64,000 bases of DNA. Source: Lachnospiraceae bacterium. Lineage in GTDB: Bacteria > Bacillota > Clostridia > Lachnospirales > Lachnospiraceae. The stretch lies in contig JAFLTE010000001.1 in the NCBI GenBank assembly GCA_022510565.1, positions 1 through 64,000 on the forward strand, in the 5' to 3' direction. Under the pieces are notes generated by a model. That model worked only from the letters and a program-made list of their open reading frames with translations. It was not told where the DNA came from and did no database searches. This document shows positions 29,936 through 38,324 of this stretch, one piece after another. Made by a program: the position numbers and the translations under genes. Numbering within the stretch: the first letter of the stretch is position 1; the number at the start of each line of letters is the position of its first letter.

Positions 29936-30604
29936 TTACATATCACAATTTTCTATAAAAGCTTTATAGGCCAAGCCTGCAAATTTAAAATCATCTAAGG
30001 TATCAATATCTATTATCGGCGAATAAGAGTCATACCAATAAGGATTTCGCCCTACTAAATAACTTACCTTTTCAATGCATTCCCTTGTGAGTATCGCTGT
30101 TGCCCAACTTATTTGATAAAGCGGAGGAACTGTCTGCGAATATTTGTGCCAATGCCCAAAGCCAAAACCGATAGGATTATGACTCTGATCCAGCATATAC
30201 TTCTTCATAGGGTAAACTACATTCAGTGAATCATATTGTGTCTTATCTAAATTGTTCCAACATTCGAGCAATTCTGCATACTCGTCAAAAAACGGTTCCA
30301 CACAGGTACACCACAGAATAGCATCATCATAAGGAACACTCTCACAAACATGGGCTACCACATCCACATTACTGACATTATAATCAACTAATCTTTTATC
30401 CCGATGTAAGAAATGGATTCCCCATATATCAGAAACACTTTTGCATGCTTCATCTTCACAAGAAAGATAAATATCTTCTTTGGGCAAAACTTTTAGCAAC
30501 TTGCTGATCAAAATATCTATTAAAGACGAATCATTATAAAATGGGCGATAGTTTTTGTTAGGGATAAGCCGTTCCGCCGACTTTGCCAAAATAACTGCTT
30601 TCAT
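29936..30604 (-). CDS. NeuA-like CMP-sugar synthetase, copy 1
   Basis: 222 residues of the cytidylyltransferase fold that activates ulosonic acids with CTP. Marks: MKAVILAKSAERLIPNKNYRPF (the KNxRPF form typical of NeuA-type rather than KdsB-type enzymes) and the C-terminal DIDTLDDFKFA, matching the NeuA metal-binding D-x-D. The basic glycine-rich loop is altered (AKSAERL in place of ARxGSKR). Clear paralogue of 31935-32618, sharing NPIGFGFGHWHKYSQ and PYWYDS/PYWYEC. Immediately downstream of KdsA, so a CMP-Kdo-like product is inferred. Confidence 0.78.
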   Translation of the reverse strand: MKAVILAKSAERLIPNKNYRPFYNDSSLIDILISKLLKVLPKEDIYLSCEDEACKSVSDIWGIHFLHRDKRLVDYNVSNVDVVAHVCESVPYDDAILWCTCVEPFFDEYAELLECWNNLDKTQYDSLNVVYPMKKYMLDQSHNPIGFGFGHWHKYSQTVPPLYQISWATAILTRECIEKVSYLVGRNPYWYDSYSPIIDIDTLDDFKFAGLAYKAFIENCDM

Positions 30605-30612
30605 ATATTTAA

Positions 30613-31443
30613 TTATTCTCCTTTTGCCGCACGATCAATTAAAATCGCTTTTCTAAGAATAGGCTCTATCTCAGAAAGCTTTAGCTGACTGCCCACATCA
30701 GAAATGGCGTTGTCAGGATCCGGATGTATTTCAGCAAACACACCATCCACTCCAGCCCCTAACGCAGCATACATAACAGTCTCAGCAAATTTACGATTGC
30801 CTTTTGTGAAAGTTTTATTCCCACCGGGTTCTTGCACGGAATGAGTCGCATCAATAAATACCGGATAACCCAATTCTCTCATTATTGGCAATCCTGTCAT
30901 GTCTACAACAAGTTTATTATACCCAAAGGAAGATCCACGTTCCATCAAAATGCAATTATTGTTTCCTGTTGAAACAATTTTTTCTATCACGTTATCCATA
31001 TTCTGGGGCGCCATAAATTGCCCCTTTTTTACACTGACCGTTTTCCCTGTTTCTGCTGCCGCAATCAATAAATCTGTCTGCCGACACAGATAGGCCGGAA
31101 TCTGCAGAATATCCACCACTTCACCTACCTGTGCACATTGCCATGTTTCGTGAACATCTGTGGTTACAGGTATCTGTAGACTGCTTCTAATCTTGGCTAA
31201 AATATCCAGTCCCTTATCTATACCTACAGCACGTCCCGCATTAAGTGCTGAACGATTGGCTTTATCAAAGGATCCTTTAAAAACATAGCAGATATTTAAT
31301 ATATCGCATATTTTCTTCACGGTCTCAGCCACTTCAAATGCCATATCTTCATTTTCAATAGAACATGGACCGCCGATCAGATAAAATCTGCTCCGGTCGA
31401 TCTCAAAAAAGTCGCCGACTTTAACTGGGTGCATCTTAGGCAT
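30613..31443 (-). CDS. kdsA: 3-deoxy-8-phosphooctulonate (Kdo-8-phosphate) synthase
   Basis: 276 residues. Condenses phosphoenolpyruvate with arabinose 5-phosphate to Kdo-8-phosphate. Diagnostic segments: FKGSFDKANRSALNAG, TTDVHETWQ, IPAYLCRQTDLL, VKKGQFMAPQNM, SFGYNKLVVDMTGLPIM, DATHSVQEPGG and FAEIHPDPDNAISDVGSQL. The Cys in GGPCSIEN matches the metal-binding Cys of Aquifex-type KdsA, so a metal-dependent enzyme is predicted. The ATG at 31443 is chosen because AAAAGGAG lies seven bases upstream; an ATG at 31464 would place that site inside the gene. Overlaps the cupin stop by eight bases. Confidence 0.93.
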   Translation of the reverse strand: MPKMHPVKVGDFFEIDRSRFYLIGGPCSIENEDMAFEVAETVKKICDILNICYVFKGSFDKANRSALNAGRAVGIDKGLDILAKIRSSLQIPVTTDVHETWQCAQVGEVVDILQIPAYLCRQTDLLIAAAETGKTVSVKKGQFMAPQNMDNVIEKIVSTGNNNCILMERGSSFGYNKLVVDMTGLPIMRELGYPVFIDATHSVQEPGGNKTFTKGNRKFAETVMYAALGAGVDGVFAEIHPDPDNAISDVGSQLKLSEIEPILRKAILIDRAAKGE

Positions 31444-31951
31444 TGTAACGCTCCTTTTCATCATTTAATAAAACAGATATTGGCAAGCTAGTCACTTTTT
31501 CGTCAGTAACCATCCTTTTGATACTTGGATCATCATATACGGAATCATTATTCAAATACGCTGTGGATACCTCTTCAAAAACACATCCATTGGCAGTAGA
31601 AAAACTATGTGCATAACGTCTTGGAACATTCACTAAATCACCTTTCGATAATTCTACCGTCTCGTCTTCTATTTGCACCTTTAAGTCACCATAAAGAATA
31701 AAATAGGATTCCTCCTTTATACGATGATAATGAAGAGGATATGTTTGTCCTTTTAACATCACAACTATGAATTTGCAATAATCATGTTGTATCACACTAA
31801 TAAACATTGCCCCTACGGATGCAAAATTGTCAATTCCTTTATGATGATACAATTTTATTTCACCCTTTTTAGGCAGTACAACATGAGATTCCTTAATCAA
31901 TTCCCTGACTTGTGTCAGGATAATGTGAAGCTCCTCAGTAATGGTTGTCAT
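31436..31951 (-). CDS. Cupin, resembling D-lyxose-type sugar isomerases
   Basis: 171 residues, one cupin barrel. Candidate metal ligands: the two His and Glu in PLHYHRIKEESYF and the His in VPRRYAHSF, with LKGQTYP before and a VYDDPSIKR tail after the barrel. The G-Q-T-x-P, H-x-H, E-S and D-x-x-x-x-D-P-x-I pattern recalls D-lyxose isomerase-like cupins. It overlaps both neighbours (CMP-sugar synthetase copy 2 and kdsA), so it is tightly coupled to ulosonic acid synthesis. No SIS-domain arabinose-5-phosphate isomerase (KdsD) is seen in the window, so this cupin may supply the aldopentose phosphate. That is inference. Confidence 0.72.
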   Translation of the reverse strand: MTTITEELHIILTQVRELIKESHVVLPKKGEIKLYHHKGIDNFASVGAMFISVIQHDYCKFIVVMLKGQTYPLHYHRIKEESYFILYGDLKVQIEDETVELSKGDLVNVPRRYAHSFSTANGCVFEEVSTAYLNNDSVYDDPSIKRMVTDEKVTSLPISVLLNDEKERYNA

Positions 31952-32618
31952 TTAATTCTTTACGCTCCATACTCTTTTGATAAATAATAGCAGCAAGTTC
32001 CCAATCTTCTTCTGTATCAATATCCACAACCTGCGAAAAACACTCATACCAGTAGGGATGAGCTCCTACCATATAACTCACTTCATCTATACACTTTCTG
32101 GACAAAACACAAATCGACCAGCTCAACTGGTATATTGGCGGTATTTCTTGCGAATATTTATGCCAATGCCCAAAACCGAACCCAATAGGATTATGGTTCT
32201 GGTCAAGTAAAAATCTTTTTTGGGGATAAACCACATTCAATGAATCGTACTTACTTTTATCCAAGTCATGCCAACAATCTAAAATCTCCTGAAACTCATC
32301 AAACAACGGTTCGACCGGAGTTACCCATAAAATATCATCATTAGTAGGTATATCTTTACAAACATTGCGAACAACATCAACATTACTTGTACTGATCAAT
32401 GTATATGTTTCATTACGTAGTATAAAATGAATACCCCATTTCTCAGCAACGCTTCTATATTCCTCTCGCTCACAGGATAAATATATGTCATTTTTATCCA
32501 TAACTTTGATTAACTTAGCAATCAGAATATCCATTAGCGATTGATCCTTGAAAAAAGGGCGATAATTCTTTTCCTTAACTCTTACTGAACCTGCTTTTCC
32601 TAAAATAACAGCTTTCAT
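31935..32618 (-). CDS. NeuA-like CMP-sugar synthetase, copy 2
   Basis: 227 residues, paralogue of 29936-30604. N-terminus MKAVILGKAGSVRVKEKNYRPF, middle NPIGFGFGHWHKYSQEIPP, C-terminus DIDTEEDWELA with the D-x-D expected to bind metal. It differs from copy 1 in the N-terminal nucleotide loop and in VTPVEPLFDE against CTCVEPFFDE. A diverged second copy may activate a second ulosonic acid, work as a heteromer with copy 1, or be a regulatory copy. It overlaps the cupin start by 17 bases. Confidence 0.76.
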   Translation of the reverse strand: MKAVILGKAGSVRVKEKNYRPFFKDQSLMDILIAKLIKVMDKNDIYLSCEREEYRSVAEKWGIHFILRNETYTLISTSNVDVVRNVCKDIPTNDDILWVTPVEPLFDEFQEILDCWHDLDKSKYDSLNVVYPQKRFLLDQNHNPIGFGFGHWHKYSQEIPPIYQLSWSICVLSRKCIDEVSYMVGAHPYWYECFSQVVDIDTEEDWELAAIIYQKSMERKELNDNHY

Positions 32619-32650
32619 CCTAATTCCTTTCTGGGCATTAAACTCATGTA

Positions 32651-34288
32651 CTAATTTCTGGTAAAAAAATCTATCTCTAGAGATAATCCATACCTTAAAT
32701 CTCTTTCAGACAAATCATCCCAAAGATAATTCTCCAATAATCGAATCATAAGTTGTTCGAAATTTTCATTTTGTTCTTCGGTCATGCCATTATTAACTGC
32801 CATTATTAACTGACTTTCAATATCTTTCTTGTCTTTGGGTTCATAACAACATCCCTTTTTATGCAATGTCGTATGACCTAATGAAACAAGTGGCCTACCA
32901 TATATCAATGCTTTATAATCCACAGCAGATGCTATACTTATTACAACATCGGCCGCTTCAATTAACCTGTCTATTTGCATATCTTTTATAAAAATTATGT
33001 TTTCAGGTAAACAATCAGGATTGATTCCTGTATCATTTACCGTGCTTGGATGTGGCTTGAAAATAAAATTCCACTGATTACGCTCACATATTTCTGCCAC
33101 ATATAACGCAGCATCCAACGTAGAAGGGAAGTGGCTTGATATGTATTCAGACCAGTATTCTGATTGAGGATTCATTTCCATTATGGAATCAGCCATTCCA
33201 ACAAAGAAAACTGTCTTTCTACATCTGTCCACATGTGAAAAATTTCTTTCATCCAGATCGTTTATACGGAATTTTCTGTTATCTAGTTGAGTTTTTCTAA
33301 TATATTCCCGGATTGCTTTCACATCCATATCTTTGTTTGTTATAGGAATATTTAAAATTTTTTCAGGATAAACAGCGTATTCGCACTGTCCGCCTACTCC
33401 TCTCCGATCAAACTGAAATGTACCCGGAATCCAGCCAAGTTCCATAAATCCATAGGAAATACTATTTCTTCCGGAAATCTCCGCCAGTATATATGATAAA
33501 CGCGACCATCCGCTCCAAATAATAACTTCTCTGGGTTGAAGAATTGTAAGAATCTGTTTGCAGTACCAATACATTTCGGCAGAAACACGAAATGATAATT
33601 CGTTATTCTCAGAAATTTTTCTCTGTTCCAAATCTTCAATACATTTGCGCTCATCATCAGATAATTCAATTACATGATTCAATTCTCCTTCTAAATCTAA
33701 AATATCTTGGTCTTTTCTTCCTGACCATTGGCAGATTTGAGGCATATCCAATACCGGAAAACCTATTTGATTCTCAGCATAATCTTCATCCATTATTTTC
33801 AACGATGAAAACAGCACACATTTCCCAAATACTTTCTTTTGCCCATACATTCGAAAAAAATTCAGCATAATATCCGCCGTTCTACTAGAAAACACCGGCG
33901 CAACAATTAATGTACAATTTTTGTAATCTTTCCTATCTCTAATAAAACTATTGATATAAGTTAAGCTTTCCGCAATATTCTTTTTATGATATCCAAAAAA
34001 ATCACCAAAACCTATATAATCTTTTTCCTTTTTCAATCCTTTTTTTTTAAGAATATTTTCTATTTCCTCTAATGCGGCTGCCGATGATACCATTATGACT
34101 ACAAACAACTCATCCCACCTATCAACTTCATCAGGTCTGACCACCGTAATATCACAGAACTTATTTTCGTTATTCCAACTGCTATCTATAAAAAACTGGG
34201 GTCTCACTTCAGGGAATTGTTTCAAACATACATTAGCAATAGTTCCTGTTCCCCAAAATACCAACTTTTTCCCTTTGGTTAAATTCAT
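32651..34288 (-). CDS. Capsule Kdo-transferase-like (KpsS/KpsC-type) protein with N-terminal Rossmann-like module
   Basis: 545 residues from the ATG at 34288, which follows GAGGAGGAAAAAGGGG; a GTG at 34333 is the alternative. Module: KLVFWGTGTIANVCL, PQFFIDSSWNNEN. The remainder fits the Capsule_synth fold: a VEIIWSGWSRL-like middle (here VIIWSGWSRLSYI), IFKPHPSTVND near residue 409, and ADVVISIASAVDYKALIYGRPLV followed by SLGHTTLHKKGCCYE. In Gram-negatives KpsC and KpsS add beta-Kdo residues to a lipid. Its place beside kdsA and CMP-sugar synthetases supports a Kdo-like transferase. A nine-A tract (minus strand) lies at 34040-34048 within the coding sequence. The family call is moderate. Confidence 0.68.
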   Translation of the reverse strand: MNLTKGKKLVFWGTGTIANVCLKQFPEVRPQFFIDSSWNNENKFCDITVVRPDEVDRWDELFVVIMVSSAAALEEIENILKKKGLKKEKDYIGFGDFFGYHKKNIAESLTYINSFIRDRKDYKNCTLIVAPVFSSRTADIMLNFFRMYGQKKVFGKCVLFSSLKIMDEDYAENQIGFPVLDMPQICQWSGRKDQDILDLEGELNHVIELSDDERKCIEDLEQRKISENNELSFRVSAEMYWYCKQILTILQPREVIIWSGWSRLSYILAEISGRNSISYGFMELGWIPGTFQFDRRGVGGQCEYAVYPEKILNIPITNKDMDVKAIREYIRKTQLDNRKFRINDLDERNFSHVDRCRKTVFFVGMADSIMEMNPQSEYWSEYISSHFPSTLDAALYVAEICERNQWNFIFKPHPSTVNDTGINPDCLPENIIFIKDMQIDRLIEAADVVISIASAVDYKALIYGRPLVSLGHTTLHKKGCCYEPKDKKDIESQLIMAVNNGMTEEQNENFEQLMIRLLENYLWDDLSERDLRYGLSLEIDFFTRN

Positions 34289-34350
34289 TTCCCCTTTTTC
34301 CTCCTCAGGTACTTGTTCCAACACGTTTTTCACAAATTCTTACAATCTCT

Positions 34351-35475
34351 TTATAAGTTTGCATTCATATATTCTTTTTCCAATTCCTTAACTTGTTTTC
34401 GTATATCATGCCCCGCATCACTGATTAATTTACTATAATCCTTTCGTTCATATCCTTGCGACAATCCCAATATTTTATCCACCCAGACATCTATATCATC
34501 AAGGCTTAATTGTTGAATATTGTCTGTCAAAAGGATTTCTTCTGATATCCGATTACTGCACAAACATGGGAGCCCGGCTGTTTGAGCTTCTACTAAAGTA
34601 AAAGGGAAACCTTCAAAAAAAGAAGGAAATGCAAAGACATCCATTGCTTGATAATACTTACTTACATCATTTTGAAAATCAATAAAATAAACTTTTGTAT
34701 TTAAACCCAGATTTTTTACTTGTTTTTCTATATCGTCTCGCAAATCACCGCGTCCTATAAGTAGTAAAACTGCGTCTGAACATTTTTTTTGAACCTCATT
34801 ATACACCTCAACCAAGAATTTGTGGTTCTTTTGATAAACAAATCTTCCCACATGGCCTACTACAAATGAATCTTCTATCCCTAATTCTTTTCTCACTTGT
34901 GCTCTAAGATTAGGTTTATAAGAAAAATGCTCAGTGTCAATAGCATTCTTCATTATTTTGATCTGATCACTTTTTATTTTATCTCCATATAGCCATTTTG
35001 CTGCTTCTGCAGAACATGCCCAAAAATCTGTTGCCGTTTTGTCATTTAATCTCGCCTGAACCTCAAGATGCCTCTGCAATGCTTCTTCATTCGGTCCCTT
35101 TATCCATGCCCTTGCACATCCTGTGTTATGAGAATGAATAATAACTTTTTTAACACCTTTTAACATTGCTCTCTGTTCTACAATTGTATCTTTCCAAAAA
35201 GATGTCTGTATATGTATTACGTCATAATGCCGATCTAATATTGCATCAAATTCTTTAATAAACTGCTCCATATTTTCTTCCGGATAACAAGACATATGAT
35301 ATACCTTACATCCCTCGTCTATCAACTGCTGTTCAAAATCAGGCTCGGAGTCAAATGTGATAAAATCAAACTGAAATTTTGTCTTATCAATGTACTTCCA
35401 ACTATTTAGGACATATAAGGTTTGTCCGCCTTTACTAGCAGCAACTGAAAATTGTAATACCTTTATTTTCCTCAT
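34351..35475 (-). CDS. Family 4 glycosyltransferase (EpsF-like)
   Basis: 374 residues, GT-B fold. N-terminal IKVLQFSVAASKGGQT and HIQTSFW; C-terminal GHVGRFVYQKNHKFLVEVY, LLIGRGDLRDDIE, MDVFAFPSFFEGFPFTLVEAQ (the E-x7-E donor-phosphate motif) and PCLCSNRISEE. Such enzymes transfer hexoses or HexNAc during capsule and exopolysaccharide assembly. It heads the Kdo-type block and lacks the Rossmann-like module present in most neighbours. Start supported by GAGGTG upstream. Confidence 0.9.
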   Translation of the reverse strand: MRKIKVLQFSVAASKGGQTLYVLNSWKYIDKTKFQFDFITFDSEPDFEQQLIDEGCKVYHMSCYPEENMEQFIKEFDAILDRHYDVIHIQTSFWKDTIVEQRAMLKGVKKVIIHSHNTGCARAWIKGPNEEALQRHLEVQARLNDKTATDFWACSAEAAKWLYGDKIKSDQIKIMKNAIDTEHFSYKPNLRAQVRKELGIEDSFVVGHVGRFVYQKNHKFLVEVYNEVQKKCSDAVLLLIGRGDLRDDIEKQVKNLGLNTKVYFIDFQNDVSKYYQAMDVFAFPSFFEGFPFTLVEAQTAGLPCLCSNRISEEILLTDNIQQLSLDDIDVWVDKILGLSQGYERKDYSKLISDAGHDIRKQVKELEKEYMNANL

Positions 35476-35600
35476 ATCAATTCACCTCTGTTCATCTCTT
35501 ATTAAAATATTATTGTACTTTTCATAAAACAAAGGCTTTTCAGCTTGTATTGCAGCCGGAATACTTTGTAAATGATTGTTTGCATATAAGAGTATATCCT

Positions 35601-36644
35601 CTAAAATCCAGATTTCCTGTATTCTGCCATCTTCACCCCCGCAAAAATAGCATCCATCATACTCCCTTCATTGGCTCTGCCTTCTCCGGCTTTGCCGAAA
35701 GCTGTTCCATGATCCACACTTGTCCTCACAATCGGCAGCCCGATAGTACAATTAATTCCACTTACCGACTCATACTTATTCTCCAACAGATTATATTTAA
35801 ACCCGCTTAGTTTCAACGGAATATGTCCCTGATCATGATACATGGCCACAACAATGTCATACTGTCCTGCCTGACATTTCACGAATACCGTATCCGGTGA
35901 TTCCGGTCCGGTAACATTGATGCCTTCTTTTCTTGCTTCTTCTATCGCCGGAAATATTTCCTTCTCCTCCTCTGTGCCGAACAGTCCATTCTCCGAACAA
36001 TGAGGGTTCAGCCCGGCAACACCTATTTTAGGATTTTGATAACCTAACTGTTTCATGCCTTCCTGAGCAAGCCTGATTACCTTTAGCACTCTGTCCTTTT
36101 TGACCCTGTCACAAGCCTCCCTCAGAGAGCAATGTGTAGAAACATGGATGACATGCAATTCCCTACTTGCAAGCAACATCGCAAAATCATCAGTACCCGT
36201 ATATTCTGCGAAGATTTCCGTATGACCGCTATAATTATAGCCGGCCATATTGATTGACTCTTTGCTGATCGGTGCCGTTACCACTGCCTTTACTTTTCCT
36301 TCTAATGCCTGTTTGATTCCATATACAACATATTGAAAAGATGCCTCTCCACACTTGGCACTGTTCTTCTTATATTCCCACTCTCCGGGTTGAAGTTTAT
36401 TCAGATTGATGAAATCAATATTGCCAAAATCCCCTTTTGCTTCCGTCACATCCGCTAGTTCACGCAACTCAATCGGTAGATTACAGAAGCGTATGGCATC
36501 TGCCAAAGCCGCTCGATCACCTATAACCACCGGAATACATTTTTGATAGATTTCCACGTGGCTTAATGCTTTAACTATGATTTCCGGACCTATACCTGCA
36601 GGATCTCCCATTGTAATGGCAATCCACACTCTATCGTTTTTCAT
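35601..36644 (-). CDS. PdxA family NAD-dependent 4-phospho-hydroxyacid dehydrogenase
   Basis: 347 residues, full-length PdxA family. Metal-binding His residues are in YNYSGHTEIFAE, LNPHCSENGLFG and MYHDQGHIPLK; substrate loop ITMGDPAGIGPE; C-terminal VRTSVDHGTAFGKAGEGRANEGSM split by normal spacing. Classical PdxA oxidises 4-phosphohydroxy-threonine for pyridoxal phosphate; PdxA2 members oxidise D-threonate/D-erythronate 4-phosphate to dihydroxyacetone phosphate. No other pyridoxine gene is nearby; instead it adjoins tagD and licD. It may therefore make or use a phosphorylated polyol precursor for the CDP-activated unit. The substrate is inferred, not shown. Confidence 0.85.
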   Translation of the reverse strand: MKNDRVWIAITMGDPAGIGPEIIVKALSHVEIYQKCIPVVIGDRAALADAIRFCNLPIELRELADVTEAKGDFGNIDFINLNKLQPGEWEYKKNSAKCGEASFQYVVYGIKQALEGKVKAVVTAPISKESINMAGYNYSGHTEIFAEYTGTDDFAMLLASRELHVIHVSTHCSLREACDRVKKDRVLKVIRLAQEGMKQLGYQNPKIGVAGLNPHCSENGLFGTEEEKEIFPAIEEARKEGINVTGPESPDTVFVKCQAGQYDIVVAMYHDQGHIPLKLSGFKYNLLENKYESVSGINCTIGLPIVRTSVDHGTAFGKAGEGRANEGSMMDAIFAGVKMAEYRKSGF

Positions 36645-36653
36645 GGATGACTC

Positions 36654-37082
36654 CTATTCTTCCATTATTTTTTTTCTGATTTCCGTAGTGGAAATCCCCT
36701 GCGTATACGGGACGTACACAACATCCACATTATGCTCCGCAAGTATCTTTTCGAAGTTATTCCATCGGTCAGTTCCTTTCCAGTCATCCCCGATAAACAC
36801 CACATCAAAATGATACAACTCCCGTAATTTCAGTTTATCTCGAAAGCGATTGATTACTGCTCGGTCAACACCTTTGATGGATTCTATAATTCTCTTGCGA
36901 TCATTCTCGTTAATGATGGGCCTACGATGCTTATATTCTTCCACCACATCATCCCCATGTACGCCTACGATCAAATATTCGCAATGCTGTTTTGCAGTCT
37001 GAATCATATTTAAGTGACCGACATGAAACAGATCATATACACCGTCTGTGTATCCAATTTTATATTTTTGATTTGTATTCAA
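36654..37082 (-). CDS. tagD: Glycerol-3-phosphate cytidylyltransferase-like protein (TagD family)
   Basis: 142 residues, close to the ~130 typical of TagD. Motifs: GVYDLFHVGHLNMI with HVGH at residues 20-23, KRIIESIKGVD, FIGDDWKGTDRW and YTQGISTTEIRKKI. The family forms CDP-glycerol from CTP and glycerol 3-phosphate, donor for the glycerophosphotransferases in this locus. The start is a TTG at 37082, nine bases after GGAG, which also overlaps the end of licD. A stand-alone copy in a locus that also has two fused cytidylyltransferases. Confidence 0.9.
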   Translation of the reverse strand: MNTNQKYKIGYTDGVYDLFHVGHLNMIQTAKQHCEYLIVGVHGDDVVEEYKHRRPIINENDRKRIIESIKGVDRAVINRFRDKLKLRELYHFDVVFIGDDWKGTDRWNNFEKILAEHNVDVVYVPYTQGISTTEIRKKIMEE

Positions 37083-37088
37083 TATGTA

Positions 37089-37928
37089 TTACTCCTCAAG
37101 TAACTTCAATTTAGAAATCGGATGCGTCTTACGCTTTTCTATCGGCGGCTGCTCCATATAATTTCCATACTTGACCTTAAGATAACCGTCATAGTCTTTC
37201 GCACCGGGAAGCATCATATCGCCAAACTGATACATGCCCAATTGGGTATACCATCTTCTTTCATACCCGAAGACTCCCTTTGGCGTCGGAAAGGTTAATA
37301 TCCGAACAAGCTGTGTTTTCTTTTTCTGGCCGGCATCAATGAAACGTTGGTAGCTTTTTATAACCGGTTTCATCGGTATTAATCTCATTATTTTATAAAC
37401 AAGCTTGATCCGAATATTCTCTTCCGCTCTGCTCCCCACTTCCGACCAGAACAACTTACGATAGACAAAACAGCGGAAGAAATGAACTCTTCTCGCCAGC
37501 CAACCATCCGGAACATTGTCAAATGGCATGAGGTCAATTGATATTCCCTGCTCATATGGCATGAATTCCTGATTAAGTCTTACAAATTCTGTATTTTTTC
37601 TGCGCAGTTTTCCATAGCCCCAACGATAACCTTCCGTATTGCGCAGATCCTGCATATAATACTTTTCATGGTTTAACTCTGTCTCGCAAGCCTCCCGGAA
37701 TTTTTCATACTCTGTTCTGAGAAATCCAATATCCGCGTCGTCGTCCCACGGTATGTATCCCTTGTGACGGATCGCCCCAAGCATCGTTCCGCCGACCATT
37801 CCGAAATGAATATTACATTTCTTGCATATTCGCTTTACTTCACTGATTAGTTCTTTCTGGATATCCTGTACTTGCTTCAATTCATCGTCTGACAAAGCAT
37901 ATCCTTCTCTGACTATTTGTTCACTCAT
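37089..37928 (-). CDS. LicD family phosphotransferase
   Basis: 279 residues. The LicD signature is clear: FGMVGGTMLGAIRHKG followed by YIPWDDDADIGFLR, with the Asp cluster expected to bind metal. LicD proteins transfer phosphocholine or other phospho-alcohol groups from a CDP-linked donor onto cell-surface glycans. No choline uptake or LicA/LicC genes are seen here, so the donor is more likely one of the CDP-alcohols made in this locus. The second ATG (37928) is preferred for its spacing from AGGT; the first is at 37934. Confidence 0.88.
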   Translation of the reverse strand: MSEQIVREGYALSDDELKQVQDIQKELISEVKRICKKCNIHFGMVGGTMLGAIRHKGYIPWDDDADIGFLRTEYEKFREACETELNHEKYYMQDLRNTEGYRWGYGKLRRKNTEFVRLNQEFMPYEQGISIDLMPFDNVPDGWLARRVHFFRCFVYRKLFWSEVGSRAEENIRIKLVYKIMRLIPMKPVIKSYQRFIDAGQKKKTQLVRILTFPTPKGVFGYERRWYTQLGMYQFGDMMLPGAKDYDGYLKVKYGNYMEQPPIEKRKTHPISKLKLLEE

Positions 37929-38324
37929 AATCATTACCTAAATCATACCATAAATCTAAACAACCTGACACTGCATAAAATTGCAATGACAGGTTATATT
38001 TTCCTATTTCTGCTTCCATGCAACTTCTACAACATCCTTGTTATATCATTCAGTTATATTTATTACCGTATTATATATCGGCAAAGTGCATGAATTAATT
38101 AACTGCCAGTTCAGCATTATATACCCATCTCCCGGAGCAATTCTCTATCGCTGTCTTTCAAATCAAGATCTCAAATATTACTTTGGGATAAGAGACACTG
38201 TTTCGTCATAGAAATTTTGGACGAGACCGAACGGTTCGCCGTCGCGTAAGTTGTTTTCTTCTAAAAACATTAAAAAGTAAATTCTTTTCTATATCTTCAT
38301 TCTCTTTATATTGCTTATTCCATA
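37929..38324 (-). other. Gene-free gap with boundary element copy 1 and decayed gene ends
   Basis: Near LicD lies a copy of the locus repeat (37941-38037). Further up are remnants in the minus direction: a 30-codon open frame at 38178-38270 (MFLEENNLRDGEPFGLVQNF) and a second piece ending LLREMGI-stop at 38117. An end of the same form, LFREMGI-stop, occurs at 43658. No promoter is certain. These look like relics of a gene lost from between LicD and the acyltransferase gene. Confidence 0.6.
37941..38037 (-). repeat. Boundary repeat copy 1 (hairpin, T-rich, TATGAT)
   Basis: 97 bases aligning without gaps to 39540-39636, with about nine differences by eye. It contains the palindrome at 37962-37995 (AACCTGACACTGCAT paired with TTGCAATGACAGGTT), followed in the minus direction by a T-rich run and TATGAT, close to the LicD start. 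The upstream part reads as the coding tail DVVEVAWKQK-stop. It could act as a terminator for what precedes and a promoter region for licD. Confidence 0.7.
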
